64,000 nucleotides of DNA, taken from contig WTGB01000058.1 of assembly GCA_011523735.1 (NCBI GenBank), positions 1 through 64,000 on the forward strand, written 5' to 3'. Under the pieces are notes generated by a model. That model ran no database searches. It was not told the origin of the DNA and saw nothing but the letters and a program-made list of their open reading frames with translations. This stretch comes from Chloroflexota bacterium (lineage in GTDB: Bacteria > Chloroflexota > Anaerolineae > Aggregatilineales > Phototrophicaceae). The position numbers were made by a program, and so were the translations under genes. Of this stretch, positions 1 through 7,280 are shown piece by piece. Position 1 is the stretch's first letter, and each line of letters opens with the position of its first letter.

Positions 1-247
1 CGATATTCCACAAGCCGGCGCGGAAGGTGACGACCAAGCCGATGCTGACCAGAGCCAGGGGGATCCAGAAGTTGAAGACGCCGCCGAGCTTGCGGCTGTC
101 TTTGAAAGCGCCTTTCCAGAGGGCGTCGACGACTTCCAGCGGGTCGCGCCCCACGGCGATGACGAGGGCGGCGGCTACCGCCAGCGAGATGGCGATGGGG
201 AGGAGGAGGAAGCCGATTTGGATGGCGAGCGCGCGTGGGTTTTTCAT
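1..247 (-). CDS. ABC transporter permease, BMP/simple-sugar type (N-terminal part, runs off left edge)
   Basis: About 82 codons are present, starting at an ATG at 247, and the frame is still open at the window edge. The N-terminus has a short basic start (MKNPRALAIQ) and a first membrane segment of about 22 hydrophobic residues. It is followed by GRDPLEVVDALWKGAF, a second segment and a stretch ending FRAGLWNI. This pattern matches permeases of the BMP-type (YufP/nucleoside) ABC importers, where an RAGL.NIG motif is typical. It lies 20 bp downstream of the molybdopterin oxidoreductase and is on the same strand as the ATPase at 1421-2995, so the three are probably co-transcribed. The substrate cannot be told from the sequence. 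Confidence 0.75.
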   Translation of the reverse strand, partial: MKNPRALAIQIGFLLLPIAISLAVAAALVIAVGRDPLEVVDALWKGAFKDSRKLGGVFNFWIPLALVSIGLVVTFRAGLWNI

Positions 248-267
248 AGTGCGAATTCGCTAGTCCC

Positions 268-1356
268 CTACTTCAACGTAATCTTGACCCGATGCCAGGC
301 GTTGTTAACGTAGCCCTTGAAATTCCAGACGCTGGCGATTGTCTCGGGCTGACTGTTCGCGGCGCTGTCCCAGGCGCGCACGACGATCTCGCGCGTGCCC
401 GGCGGCAACTCAAATTCCGCCCGCCAAAGCTGCCAGGTCCAAAGCTGCGGTTCATTGAGGAACTCGGCGCGCTGCCAGGTTTCGCCGCCATCGGGCGAGA
501 CGCTGACCCAGGTGATCTCGTGCTCGCCATCGCTCATGGCGTAGCCTTCGACCGCGATCTTCCCGGCGGGCAAGAGGCTGCGGTCTTGCGGACGCACGAT
601 GACGGAATTGACCGGCAGCTTGGTCAGCTGCATGCCATCGGCGTAGTCCACGTTGTACATATTGATATGGGGCGGGAAGAGTTTGTAGCCGACCTGCTGG
701 AAATGATTGTCGGATGGGCAATCCTGCACGCGGATGTCGCTGAGCCATTTGACGCTGCGCGCGCCGATATAGCCGGGCACGATGACGCGCAGGGGGCAGC
801 CGTGCGCCAGCGGCAGGTCTTCGCCATTCATCGCGTAAGCCAGCAGGACTTCGCAGCCCAGCGCCTTGTCCAGCGGGATGGAACTGCCGAAAGCTTCGCG
901 CTCGCCATCACGCAGCAGGGTATCGAGCCCGAGGAAGGCGACATGCTCCGCGTCTGGACCGCTGATGCCGGCCGCCTTCAGCACATCGCCCAGACGGACG
1001 CCGGTCCATTCGGCTGTGCCAATCGCTTCGATGTCCCAAGCCAGTTGGTCGTCGATGGGCTTGTAGCTGACCAGTTCCTTGCGCCGGTTGCCTGCGCATT
1101 GCAGGGTGGCGGTCAATGTCTCGCTTGCAAAGTTGCTCTTGATCTCGGCGAGGCTCAGCGAGAGTTCCCGCGATACCAAGCCATGCACGCGCAGGCGGTA
1201 GGAATCCAATTGCAAGTGCGGGATCTGCGTATGGTTGCGGACGAAGAAGAGATGCGTCGGCGTGACGAAATCCTTCGCCAGTTGATTGGGCGGCGGACCA
1301 GCATTGAGAATGTCATCGTAGGTTTTGGTTTCGTCATGCTTTTCGCTGAGTGGCAT
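268..1356 (-). CDS. Sulfite-oxidase-family molybdopterin-binding oxidoreductase
   Basis: A protein of 362 residues if the ATG at 1356 is used, which has a GAGGAG ribosome-binding site 10 bases upstream. A longer frame to 1431 would run into the repeat at the end of the ATPase gene. The first two thirds form the oxidoreductase molybdopterin-binding domain: LQCAGNRR near residue 87 holds the cysteine expected to ligand molybdenum, followed by EWTGVRLGDVL and a GCPLRVIVPGYIGARSVKWL stretch. The C-terminal third, with SPDGGETWQRAEF and an IVVRAWDSAANSQP stretch, matches the Mo-co dimerisation domain. No Tat signal or haem domain is seen, so it may be cytoplasmic or depend on another carrier. The substrate is unknown. 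Its place between two ABC-transporter genes is unusual. Confidence 0.85.
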   Translation of the reverse strand: MPLSEKHDETKTYDDILNAGPPPNQLAKDFVTPTHLFFVRNHTQIPHLQLDSYRLRVHGLVSRELSLSLAEIKSNFASETLTATLQCAGNRRKELVSYKPIDDQLAWDIEAIGTAEWTGVRLGDVLKAAGISGPDAEHVAFLGLDTLLRDGEREAFGSSIPLDKALGCEVLLAYAMNGEDLPLAHGCPLRVIVPGYIGARSVKWLSDIRVQDCPSDNHFQQVGYKLFPPHINMYNVDYADGMQLTKLPVNSVIVRPQDRSLLPAGKIAVEGYAMSDGEHEITWVSVSPDGGETWQRAEFLNEPQLWTWQLWRAEFELPPGTREIVVRAWDSAANSQPETIASVWNFKGYVNNAWHRVKITLK

Positions 1357-1420
1357 TGCGTTAGCGCTCCTCTTGGATTCCCCCATCCTAAATCCTTCCC
1401 CCATAAAGAGGGAAGGACTT

Positions 1421-2995
1421 CTAACCGCCATTGCTCCCCTTCCCTCCCTGTGGGATGCCCGCCATAGAGATGGCGGGTGGGGGCTGGGGGATGGGGGCTA
1501 AAAACTCGCCGCCTATCATGTGGCCCAGTTCGTCGATGGTCGTCTGGCTGGCATCGGGCACTTCATGCACCCGCCCGGCATAGAAAACGAAGATGCGGTC
1601 GCTGTAGGTCACCAACTCTTCCAGATCGGAAGAATTGAAGAGGATAGCCGCGCCGCGCTGACAGCGTTCAAGCAGCTGCGTCCAGATCCAGCGGGCGGAA
1701 TCGACATCCAAGCCCCGCGTCGGCTGTTCCAGGATGAGCAGTTTTGGGTCATCGGGCAGCAAGCCGATGAGCACGCGCTGCTGATTGCCGCCGGAGAGTT
1801 GCTCGATGGTATCGCTGGCCGCGCCTTTGACGCGGTAGCGGTCAATGCGGAAGGCGGTTTGCTTCTCGACCGATTTCCAGTCGATCTGCAGCTTGTCGTC
1901 GGCCACTAGGGCGGTGTGCTCGGTCAGGGTCAAGCCGGCGATCAGACCTTCTTCCAGCCGGCCCGCGGCGCCGAAGACGCAGCCGCGCCGAAATAGCTGG
2001 CGGTAGCTTGCGTTGAGGCTGCTCCGCCCATCGAAATCCAGTCGGCCGCTGTTCACGCGCTGCAAGCGGGCGCAGGCGCGCATGAAGAGTTCCTGGCCGC
2101 TGCCGCCCAAGCCCGCCAAGCCGATCACTTCGCCAGCATGGGCAGTCATGCTAATCGGCTGCATATCCAGCCGCTGATCTTGCACGACCAGTTCCTTCGC
2201 GGTCAGCACAGGCGCGCCAATCTCGTAGTGAGGTCGCTGCTGCGCTTCCAAGACTTCGCCAAACATCATGGTCACCAACTGCTGCTTGGTCTGGGCGATG
2301 ACGGCGCTGGTCAAGTTGGCATCGCTGGCGGGCATGTCCATCTCGCCCACCATCAATCCGTTGCGCAAGACCACCACTTCGTCGCAGAGGTCAATGACAT
2401 CTTCCAGCTTGTGCGAGACGAGCAGGACGACCAAGCCTTCGTCGTGCGCCAGCCGGCGCAGCGCATTAAAGAGAATATCTTTCTGGTCGGCGGAAATGCC
2501 GGTGGTCGGCTCGTCCAGGATCAGCGTCTCGACGCCGAGGGCGAGCAAGCGGATGATTTCCAGTTGTTGGCGCTGGGCGATGAGCAGATTGTCGATCGGC
2601 TGGTGCGGGTCTAATTCGAAGCCGAAGCGGGCGGTCAGATCTTTAAGTTGGGCTTCCGCTTCCGCGCGCCTTAGGGTGACGCCATTGGCGCCCCCGTAGA
2701 TGAAATTCTCCAGCACGGTGAAGGCGCCAACATCGAGCGGGTCCTGCTGCAGCATGCCGATGCCGTTAGCGATGGCGGCGGTAGGACCAGTATAGTCGAT
2801 GATATCGTTGTCGATCAGTATTTCGCCTTCATCGGCCGGCTGAAAACCGGAGAGGATCTTCATCAGCGTGGATTTGCCCGCGCCGTTTTCCCCCAGGATG
2901 CCGACGATGCGCCCATGACTGAACTTGACGTTGATGTCGTTGTTGGCGTGGACGGGTCCAAAGCGCTTGTGGATATTCCGCAGTTCGATGTCCAT
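1421..2995 (-). CDS. ABC transporter ATPase with two nucleotide-binding domains, BMP/simple-sugar type
   Basis: The 524 residues form two fused ATPase domains, as in RbsA/YufO-type importers. Domain 1 has Walker A GENGAGKS (residues 35-42), a degenerate signature around LLIAQRQQLEI and Walker B LILDEPTTGIS. Domain 2 has a degenerate Walker A region (GLGGSGQEL), a canonical LSGGNQQRV signature and ILEQPTRGLD at Walker B. Such asymmetry is normal in this family. The start at 2995 gives the expected MDIELRNIHKRFG opening. The last 20 or so residues (IPQPPPAISMAG...) are translated from an intergenic-type hairpin repeat at 1451-1477 and are unlike the family. It is the first gene of the left-edge operon. 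No BMP binding-protein gene lies upstream within the window. Confidence 0.88.
   Translation of the reverse strand: MDIELRNIHKRFGPVHANNDINVKFSHGRIVGILGENGAGKSTLMKILSGFQPADEGEILIDNDIIDYTGPTAAIANGIGMLQQDPLDVGAFTVLENFIYGGANGVTLRRAEAEAQLKDLTARFGFELDPHQPIDNLLIAQRQQLEIIRLLALGVETLILDEPTTGISADQKDILFNALRRLAHDEGLVVLLVSHKLEDVIDLCDEVVVLRNGLMVGEMDMPASDANLTSAVIAQTKQQLVTMMFGEVLEAQQRPHYEIGAPVLTAKELVVQDQRLDMQPISMTAHAGEVIGLAGLGGSGQELFMRACARLQRVNSGRLDFDGRSSLNASYRQLFRRGCVFGAAGRLEEGLIAGLTLTEHTALVADDKLQIDWKSVEKQTAFRIDRYRVKGAASDTIEQLSGGNQQRVLIGLLPDDPKLLILEQPTRGLDVDSARWIWTQLLERCQRGAAILFNSSDLEELVTYSDRIFVFYAGRVHEVPDASQTTIDELGHMIGGEFLAPIPQPPPAISMAGIPQGGKGSNGG
1451..1477. repeat. Hairpin repeat R1, copy 1
   Basis: A 27-bp block identical to 17597-17623. 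Its core is CCCGCCAT (1458-1465), loop AGAG, then ATGGCGGG (1470-1477), a perfect 8-bp stem. It lies inside the 3' end of the ATPase reading frame and is flanked by C/G-rich runs similar to those around the second copy. Confidence 0.85.
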
Positions 2996-3374
2996 TGCTG
3001 ATTCGCCGGCACTTCGCTTCGGGGACGCAGCTTATCATTGTAGCGCAGTCTTATAATTTGACCAATTTGCGGCTGGCGCAGTCAGCAGGCGGTTGAATAG
3101 ATATGAGATATATTATCGAACACTAAGTTATATTATCCATAGTTGTAACTAAAGTGTCCTATATTAGGATTTTTCTTCATATATCCCAGTATATAACTGC
3201 CTTGGTTACCCTCGCGCGCGGAATCCTGTATAGATTTATACATGGACGATTTCCCGCTCAAAGCAAAAATATGAAACATTTTTATAGACTGAGTATCTCT
3301 ACTAATGATGATATTAAATTCACTTGCGTACCAGGATTTGGATCGCTTATAGTTGACATAGAAATCAGGGAAAC
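2996..3374. other. AT-rich intergenic stretch
   Basis: Roughly 3050-3400 is clearly richer in A and T than the rest of the window, with no recognisable gene. An open frame at 3154-3387 (GTG start, 77 codons) has no recognisable features and its TAA overlaps the ATG at 3387 by one base. A TTGACA box lies at 3353-3358 and a TATAAT string at 3383-3388. Their 24-base spacing is too wide for one sigma-70 promoter, so neither is assigned with confidence. Confidence 0.5.
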
Positions 3375-3389
3375 AGGTGATCTATAATG
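3375..3389 (+). promoter_or_regulatory. Strong ribosome-binding site and ATG upstream of the G12 tract
   Basis: AGGTGA (3375-3380) is followed by a 6-base spacer and ATG at 3387-3389. From this ATG the frame runs through 16 codons into the G tract and then ends at a TGA at 3477-3479. With one more G it would continue into the Cys-rich protein that ends at 4006. Confidence 0.6.
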
Positions 3390-3435
3390 AATTCATCCGT
3401 CTGCACGAACTCTCGCTCAATTAGAACATTAATTC

Positions 3436-3447
3436 GGGGGGGGGGGG
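3436..3447 (+). repeat. Poly-G tract (G12)
   Basis: Twelve consecutive G bases, the longest homopolymer I noticed in the window. It lies between a well-formed translation start (ATG 3387) and the hydrophobic core of the signal peptide of the following gene. Confidence 0.95.
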
Positions 3448-3475
3448 CAGACTCTTCCTTGTCTTCGCGAGCTCT

Positions 3476-4006
3476 TTGACGATATTGCTCGCCCCCGCCA
3501 TCGTCCTTCACGCCGACGACAATTGTTGTCACACGCCCGGTTGGCATTGCCAATCCGCCAGCGAATGGATTGCAGGCTATCACGCCTCCAGAGCGAATGA
3601 GTGCGGCGTTTCTGAGGTCGCCTCAGTCGCCGAACAGAGCTATGCCACATCCGAGGCATCCGCCACGCCAGCCCCAACAGCCACTGAATCAGCCAGCCCC
3701 GACCAGCCTATCAATAACTGCTGCTTCACAGGTTGGCAATGCACAAACGACAACGAATGGGTCGCCGCCTATTACGCATTCCAAGCGAACCAGTGCGAAT
3801 CGTCAACGCTTGCTGAAGCGGTCCAAAACCACCAGGCCGGCAATTGGCCAGTAAATAGGGTAGACACCGTCGATCCCGAAACGGGAAAAACCACATCCGT
3901 TTTTACATATGAAGACGGGTCAGAAGTAGTTGTCAGACCGCCAACGCAAAACGAACTATGTGAGGCGCTTGAAAGGCTCGGGCTGGAGCTACCTGACTAT
4001 TGCTGA
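3476..4006 (+). CDS. Cys-rich secreted protein with two NCC repeats; N-terminus out of frame at a G12 tract
   Basis: Read as given, the only start in frame is TTG at 3476 (176 residues), which leaves just a 12-residue hydrophobic head ahead of HADDNCC. The same frame is open back to 3425 and adds RLFLVFASSL, making a normal signal-peptide core, but there is no start codon there. One extra G in the tract at 3436-3447 would join it to the ATG at 3387, giving an Arg-containing head, a hydrophobic core and an ALHA-like cleavage site. The mature part has two related units, residues 16-43 (NCCHTPGWHCQSASEW...) and 81-107 (NCCFTGWQCTNDNEW...), each with four cysteines, separated by a Ser/Thr/Pro/Ala linker. 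A third part (VDPETGKTTSVFTYEDGSE) has no repeats. I do not recognise the family. It is probably exported. Confidence 0.7.
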   Translation: MTILLAPAIVLHADDNCCHTPGWHCQSASEWIAGYHASRANECGVSEVASVAEQSYATSEASATPAPTATESASPDQPINNCCFTGWQCTNDNEWVAAYYAFQANQCESSTLAEAVQNHQAGNWPVNRVDTVDPETGKTTSVFTYEDGSEVVVRPPTQNELCEALERLGLELPDYC

Positions 4007-4026
4007 CATCCAGAAGCGGCGTCGCC

Positions 4027-4527
4027 TTAGCCCGGCGGGATGACCTCCAGGGCGATGGTATGGCGATGGCTGGGCGTCTCATCCTCGCGATAAGCGATGG
4101 CGGAAAACTTGTGCCAGCCGATGCCTTTGGCGAACCAGTTCATCGTGACGCGGTAATCGCGCTCAGAGCCGCTTTCGCTGGTTTGCAGCAGCTCTTCATC
4201 GACGTAGAGTTCGACGCGCTGGATGCCGGCTGGGTCGGAAGCGAGTATCTCAATATCAAATATGACGCCTTCAATGACCTTCTGATTATGTGGCGGGGAC
4301 AGAATCTGAACCCGGGGGATGGCGGGGCTTGGGCTGGGCGAGGGGCTCGGCGTCGCTCTGCCCAGGTTACAGGCGCCAATTAGCCCGGCGCAGACAATGA
4401 GAAGCAGCGCGCATTTCTTGATTCGCAAACCCCCTTGCTCATGCGAGGAGATGGCTTGTTTCTTGCTGTGAGCGCGGCGGTTCTGTTCGCTGCCGCCGAG
4501 CGGCTGTTGGTTCAGAGGGATGCCCAT
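4027..4527 (-). CDS. Predicted lipoprotein with an Ig-like domain
   Basis: The open frame has 166 codons from an ATG at 4527, but the lipobox LIGAC ends at residue 53, too far in for that start. A TTG at 4428 just before RIKKCALLLIVCAGLIGAC would give a normal 20-residue lipoprotein signal. The mature part begins with a Ser-Pro repeat linker (PSPSPSPSP) and continues VQILSPPHNQKV..., FDIEILASDPAGIQRVELYV and a closing strand IALEVIPPG. This is the pattern of bacterial Ig-like domains that assist surface binding. It is convergent with the Cys-rich gene, with 20 bp between the stops. Function beyond surface exposure is unknown. Confidence 0.7.
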   Translation of the reverse strand: MGIPLNQQPLGGSEQNRRAHSKKQAISSHEQGGLRIKKCALLLIVCAGLIGACNLGRATPSPSPSPSPAIPRVQILSPPHNQKVIEGVIFDIEILASDPAGIQRVELYVDEELLQTSESGSERDYRVTMNWFAKGIGWHKFSAIAYREDETPSHRHTIALEVIPPG

Positions 4528-4814
4528 AGCTATGCCGCTGAGCGGGCTTGCCTTAAAAGCGACGGCTCGTAATTATCGATTGCAAAGTTTCAGTCTGCTG
4601 TCAATTATGTTGTTTGCGCCGCATTCTCGCAAGCGCGGGAACTAATCGCGCTGGCTGGGCTCCAGGACTTGCGTCAGGCGACGGTGATAGACAAGTCTGT
4701 TACAGGGAAAATAAAGAATAGTCTGAAATCGACTTGCGGTCAGCCATAAGCTTGCCATACTGTTATGCGATAGTCACTGCTCTGGCAACTATGTAACGCT
4801 TGAAGGCGGGTAAG
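4528..4814. other. Intergenic region between divergent genes
   Basis: 287 bp between the divergent lipoprotein and beta-helix genes, which should hold promoters for both. I see no clear -10/-35 pair and no RNA structure I can name. Confidence 0.4.
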
Positions 4815-7187
4815 ATGAAATCAGCAATCTCCATTCACAGGTTGTTAATTTTCTCATTCGAGAAAGGGACACAGGACAGGTTTCTACGGGGCATCCCCCC
4901 GCTCCTTGTTCTCGCGTTGCTTTGTGTCTTCTTGCTTTTCGCGGGACCGCAGAGTCTTGTCGCGGCGCAGTCAACCTCGGTTGAAACATCGATAAGCTGT
5001 GAACACCTGGTCGAAGACAGCCAGCAGAAATTGCGCTGCACGCTGACCGCGACCGGCGCCGACGATCTAACCCTCGAGGGGATCTATTGGCAACCCTATA
5101 GCTCTTTCTTGGATAATTCGCCAGCAACGACTGAACTCGAATATACCTGGAATGTTCCGGTTGAGTTATGTCGCCAGAGCACGACCATCGATGCGGATTC
5201 TACTTTTCGCTCTGCGGATAACACGGCGACTAACTCATCTGCTGGAACGAGTGTCACGTTTCCAGCCTGCCTGCCAATCCTCATCACCGTGGACAGCGAC
5301 TGCAGCCTGGCGAATGCGATACGCTCCGCCAATGGCGAAGACCAGATCGCCGAGACTGGCGATGCCGACGGCAATGACGATTGCGAAGCGGGCAACGTGC
5401 CCTACGATGGAGCTGACCCGCCCCAGTTCGGGGAAGATATCATCAGGCTATCGGCCAATATCACCCTCAGCGCGGCATTGCCTCCAATAACCTCTCAAGT
5501 TCAAATCGACGGCAACAATCGCACCCTCAATGGAGATGAAACTTATTCCGGTTTCATGATCAATGGCGGCGTAGCCAGCATTAGCGACATCACCATAACC
5601 AAGGCAGTCTCCATGTCCTCCGGTGGCGCGCTCTATGTCTCTGAGGGCGAACTAAGCCTCAGCGACAGCATAATCACAACGAACAAGGCGGGCGATATCG
5701 GTGGGGGCCTCTACGCTTCGGATAGCGATGTAACGATCTCCAACACCCGCTTCCATCAGAATATGACAGAGAAGAGCCATGGCGGTGGCGTATATTTCGT
5801 GAGCACCGAGGGGACAAACAGCCTGAGCATAGATGGCAGCGTCTTTCAGCAAAACAACGCGACAGAAGATGGCGGCGGTCTAAAAATCGCTGGTGGTACT
5901 ATCACGATAACGAAAAGCACTTTCAGCTATAACACGAGCGACGAAGGCGGCGCAATCGAAGCCAGCAATGCCACCCTCACCATCGAAAACAGCACCTTCA
6001 GCAACAACTCAGCCAGAGAAGGCGGCGGCTTGAGTTCCTTCGGCTCAGATGTGACGCTGACACACACGACTTGGGCTGAAAACTCCGCTGATGAACAGGG
6101 CGGCGGCATCGCTATCATCGGCTGGTTGGGCTCGTTCAAGATACGCAATACCTTGATTACCGGCAGCACGAGCGGCGGGGATTGTCACCCTGGCCCCAAC
6201 CCTGAAATCATCGTCGAGTTCACTGGCAACTTTATTCAGGATGGAACCTGCACCCCACCGCCGGCAGAAGAAGAGGAGGACGCGGAAAGCCAGGCGACAG
6301 TCGATGGCGAGGAGCCGGAAGCGGAGGCTCAGGCTGCCGTTGGCGGCGACGATGTTGAAGCCCAAGTAGAGCTTGAAGCCCAGGCGGAAGCGGAAACCGG
6401 AGACGATGAATTGCAGGCTCAGCACTTGCCTGACGAAGGCGAGCATGTACCGATGGGCAACCCCATGTTGCGGAGCTTGCAAGGCATACTGCCGCATCAT
6501 CCGCTTAGTTGGGGCAGCCCAGCAATTGACGGCGGCGACCCGGCTTACTGTCTTACTGATGACCAGATCAACACAGAGCGCCCGCAATTCGACAATTGCG
6601 ACATCGGCGCCTATGAATATCCGAAGGCGCCCGATCCTCCGCCGGACCCACCCGAGGATGATGACGATCCTGATCCAGACCCTGACCCGAGCCCGACGCC
6701 GGATCCGCCGACAAATGACTGCCCGGTGAATGAGCGGATAAACGTGCAATCGGATAATGACGATATCCAATGCGAGCTCGTTGATATCCTTGATCTTGAC
6801 AAACATCCAGGCTTGGAAGGCGGCCGGTTTGCGGTGCGCATCTGGCGCTCCAGCGCAGAGTGCATCCATCGGGTCGCTGATGGGGAAAACCTTTATCGCT
6901 TGGCGATCCGCTATGAGACGACAATGGATGTCCTGCGAGCGCACAACGGTCTTGGAAGCGACATACTCAGCGTTGGGCAAGAGTTGCTGCTGCCGTCTTG
7001 CGCGCCGGATGTGCTCGAATTTCAAAACACGCAGATTTGTTTTGAGAACGAGGGCAATCTGGTCTTCATCGATACATCTAAGTCTCCGCCAGCGGTATAT
7101 TCACTGGAGACCTTCTCGGTGAACGGTCAAACCTGCGCTGTAATTTCGAGCCCCGGCACGGTCGTTTTGACAGCGCTGGAGTCCTAG
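4815..7187 (+). CDS. Large secreted CSLREA-type beta-helix protein with C-terminal LysM
   Basis: Start taken at ATG 4815, with AAGG upstream; a TTG five codons earlier is possible. The product is about 790 residues. Order: signal or anchor segment (LLVLALLCVFLLFAG), an N-terminal beta-rich part, CSLANAIRSAN near residue 163 (variant of the CSLREA motif) with a second Cys about 30 residues on, then a right-handed beta-helix with repeated GGG-x-Y/L...ITN/F.NN turns (residues 220-470). Next come an acidic Ala/Glu/Gln region, a DPAYC...DIGAYEY end motif typical of choice-of-anchor proteins, and an Asp/Pro-rich linker. Last is a C-terminal module with a LysM (HRVADGENLYRLAIRYETT..., about 683-725) inserted into it. 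Likely a cell-surface or wall-binding protein. Its nearest relative in the window is the protein at 42751-44922. Confidence 0.85.
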   Translation: MKSAISIHRLLIFSFEKGTQDRFLRGIPPLLVLALLCVFLLFAGPQSLVAAQSTSVETSISCEHLVEDSQQKLRCTLTATGADDLTLEGIYWQPYSSFLDNSPATTELEYTWNVPVELCRQSTTIDADSTFRSADNTATNSSAGTSVTFPACLPILITVDSDCSLANAIRSANGEDQIAETGDADGNDDCEAGNVPYDGADPPQFGEDIIRLSANITLSAALPPITSQVQIDGNNRTLNGDETYSGFMINGGVASISDITITKAVSMSSGGALYVSEGELSLSDSIITTNKAGDIGGGLYASDSDVTISNTRFHQNMTEKSHGGGVYFVSTEGTNSLSIDGSVFQQNNATEDGGGLKIAGGTITITKSTFSYNTSDEGGAIEASNATLTIENSTFSNNSAREGGGLSSFGSDVTLTHTTWAENSADEQGGGIAIIGWLGSFKIRNTLITGSTSGGDCHPGPNPEIIVEFTGNFIQDGTCTPPPAEEEEDAESQATVDGEEPEAEAQAAVGGDDVEAQVELEAQAEAETGDDELQAQHLPDEGEHVPMGNPMLRSLQGILPHHPLSWGSPAIDGGDPAYCLTDDQINTERPQFDNCDIGAYEYPKAPDPPPDPPEDDDDPDPDPDPSPTPDPPTNDCPVNERINVQSDNDDIQCELVDILDLDKHPGLEGGRFAVRIWRSSAECIHRVADGENLYRLAIRYETTMDVLRAHNGLGSDILSVGQELLLPSCAPDVLEFQNTQICFENEGNLVFIDTSKSPPAVYSLETFSVNGQTCAVISSPGTVVLTALES

Positions 7188-7232
7188 AGCCTGGCGACAG
7201 ATCAGCGAAATTAGCATAAGCGACGAACGATC

Positions 7233-7266
7233 GCCCTCGGGTCCAGACAGGCCTGAGGGCATTTTT
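7233..7266 (+). terminator. Rho-independent terminator after the beta-helix gene
   Basis: GCCCTC (7233-7238) pairs with GAGGGC (7255-7260), extended inward by several further pairs including wobbles, and is followed by ATTTTTG. It sits between two convergent genes and is best oriented for the plus-strand gene ending at 7187. Confidence 0.75.
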
Positions 7267-7280
7267 GTCCGCGATAGCGC

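Noticed and set aside
292-1467. Long plus-strand open frame of 391 codons opposite the molybdopterin oxidoreductase
   Set aside because: It is the antisense of a gene with clear family motifs; GC-rich codons leave few stops on the opposite strand.
3154-3387. 77-codon plus-strand frame in the AT-rich gap, with TAA overlapping the ATG at 3387
   Set aside because: GTG start without a clear ribosome site and no recognisable features; the one-base overlap could be chance. Kept only as a note.
6640-6720. Tandem repeat array or CRISPR-like region
   Set aside because: It is a coding Asp-Pro repeat linker (DPDPDPDPSPTPDPP) in the beta-helix protein. No CRISPR-like spaced repeats were seen elsewhere in the window.
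6045-7025. Minus-strand open frame of 326 codons under the beta-helix gene
   Set aside because: Antisense shadow of repetitive, Asp/Pro-rich coding sequence.
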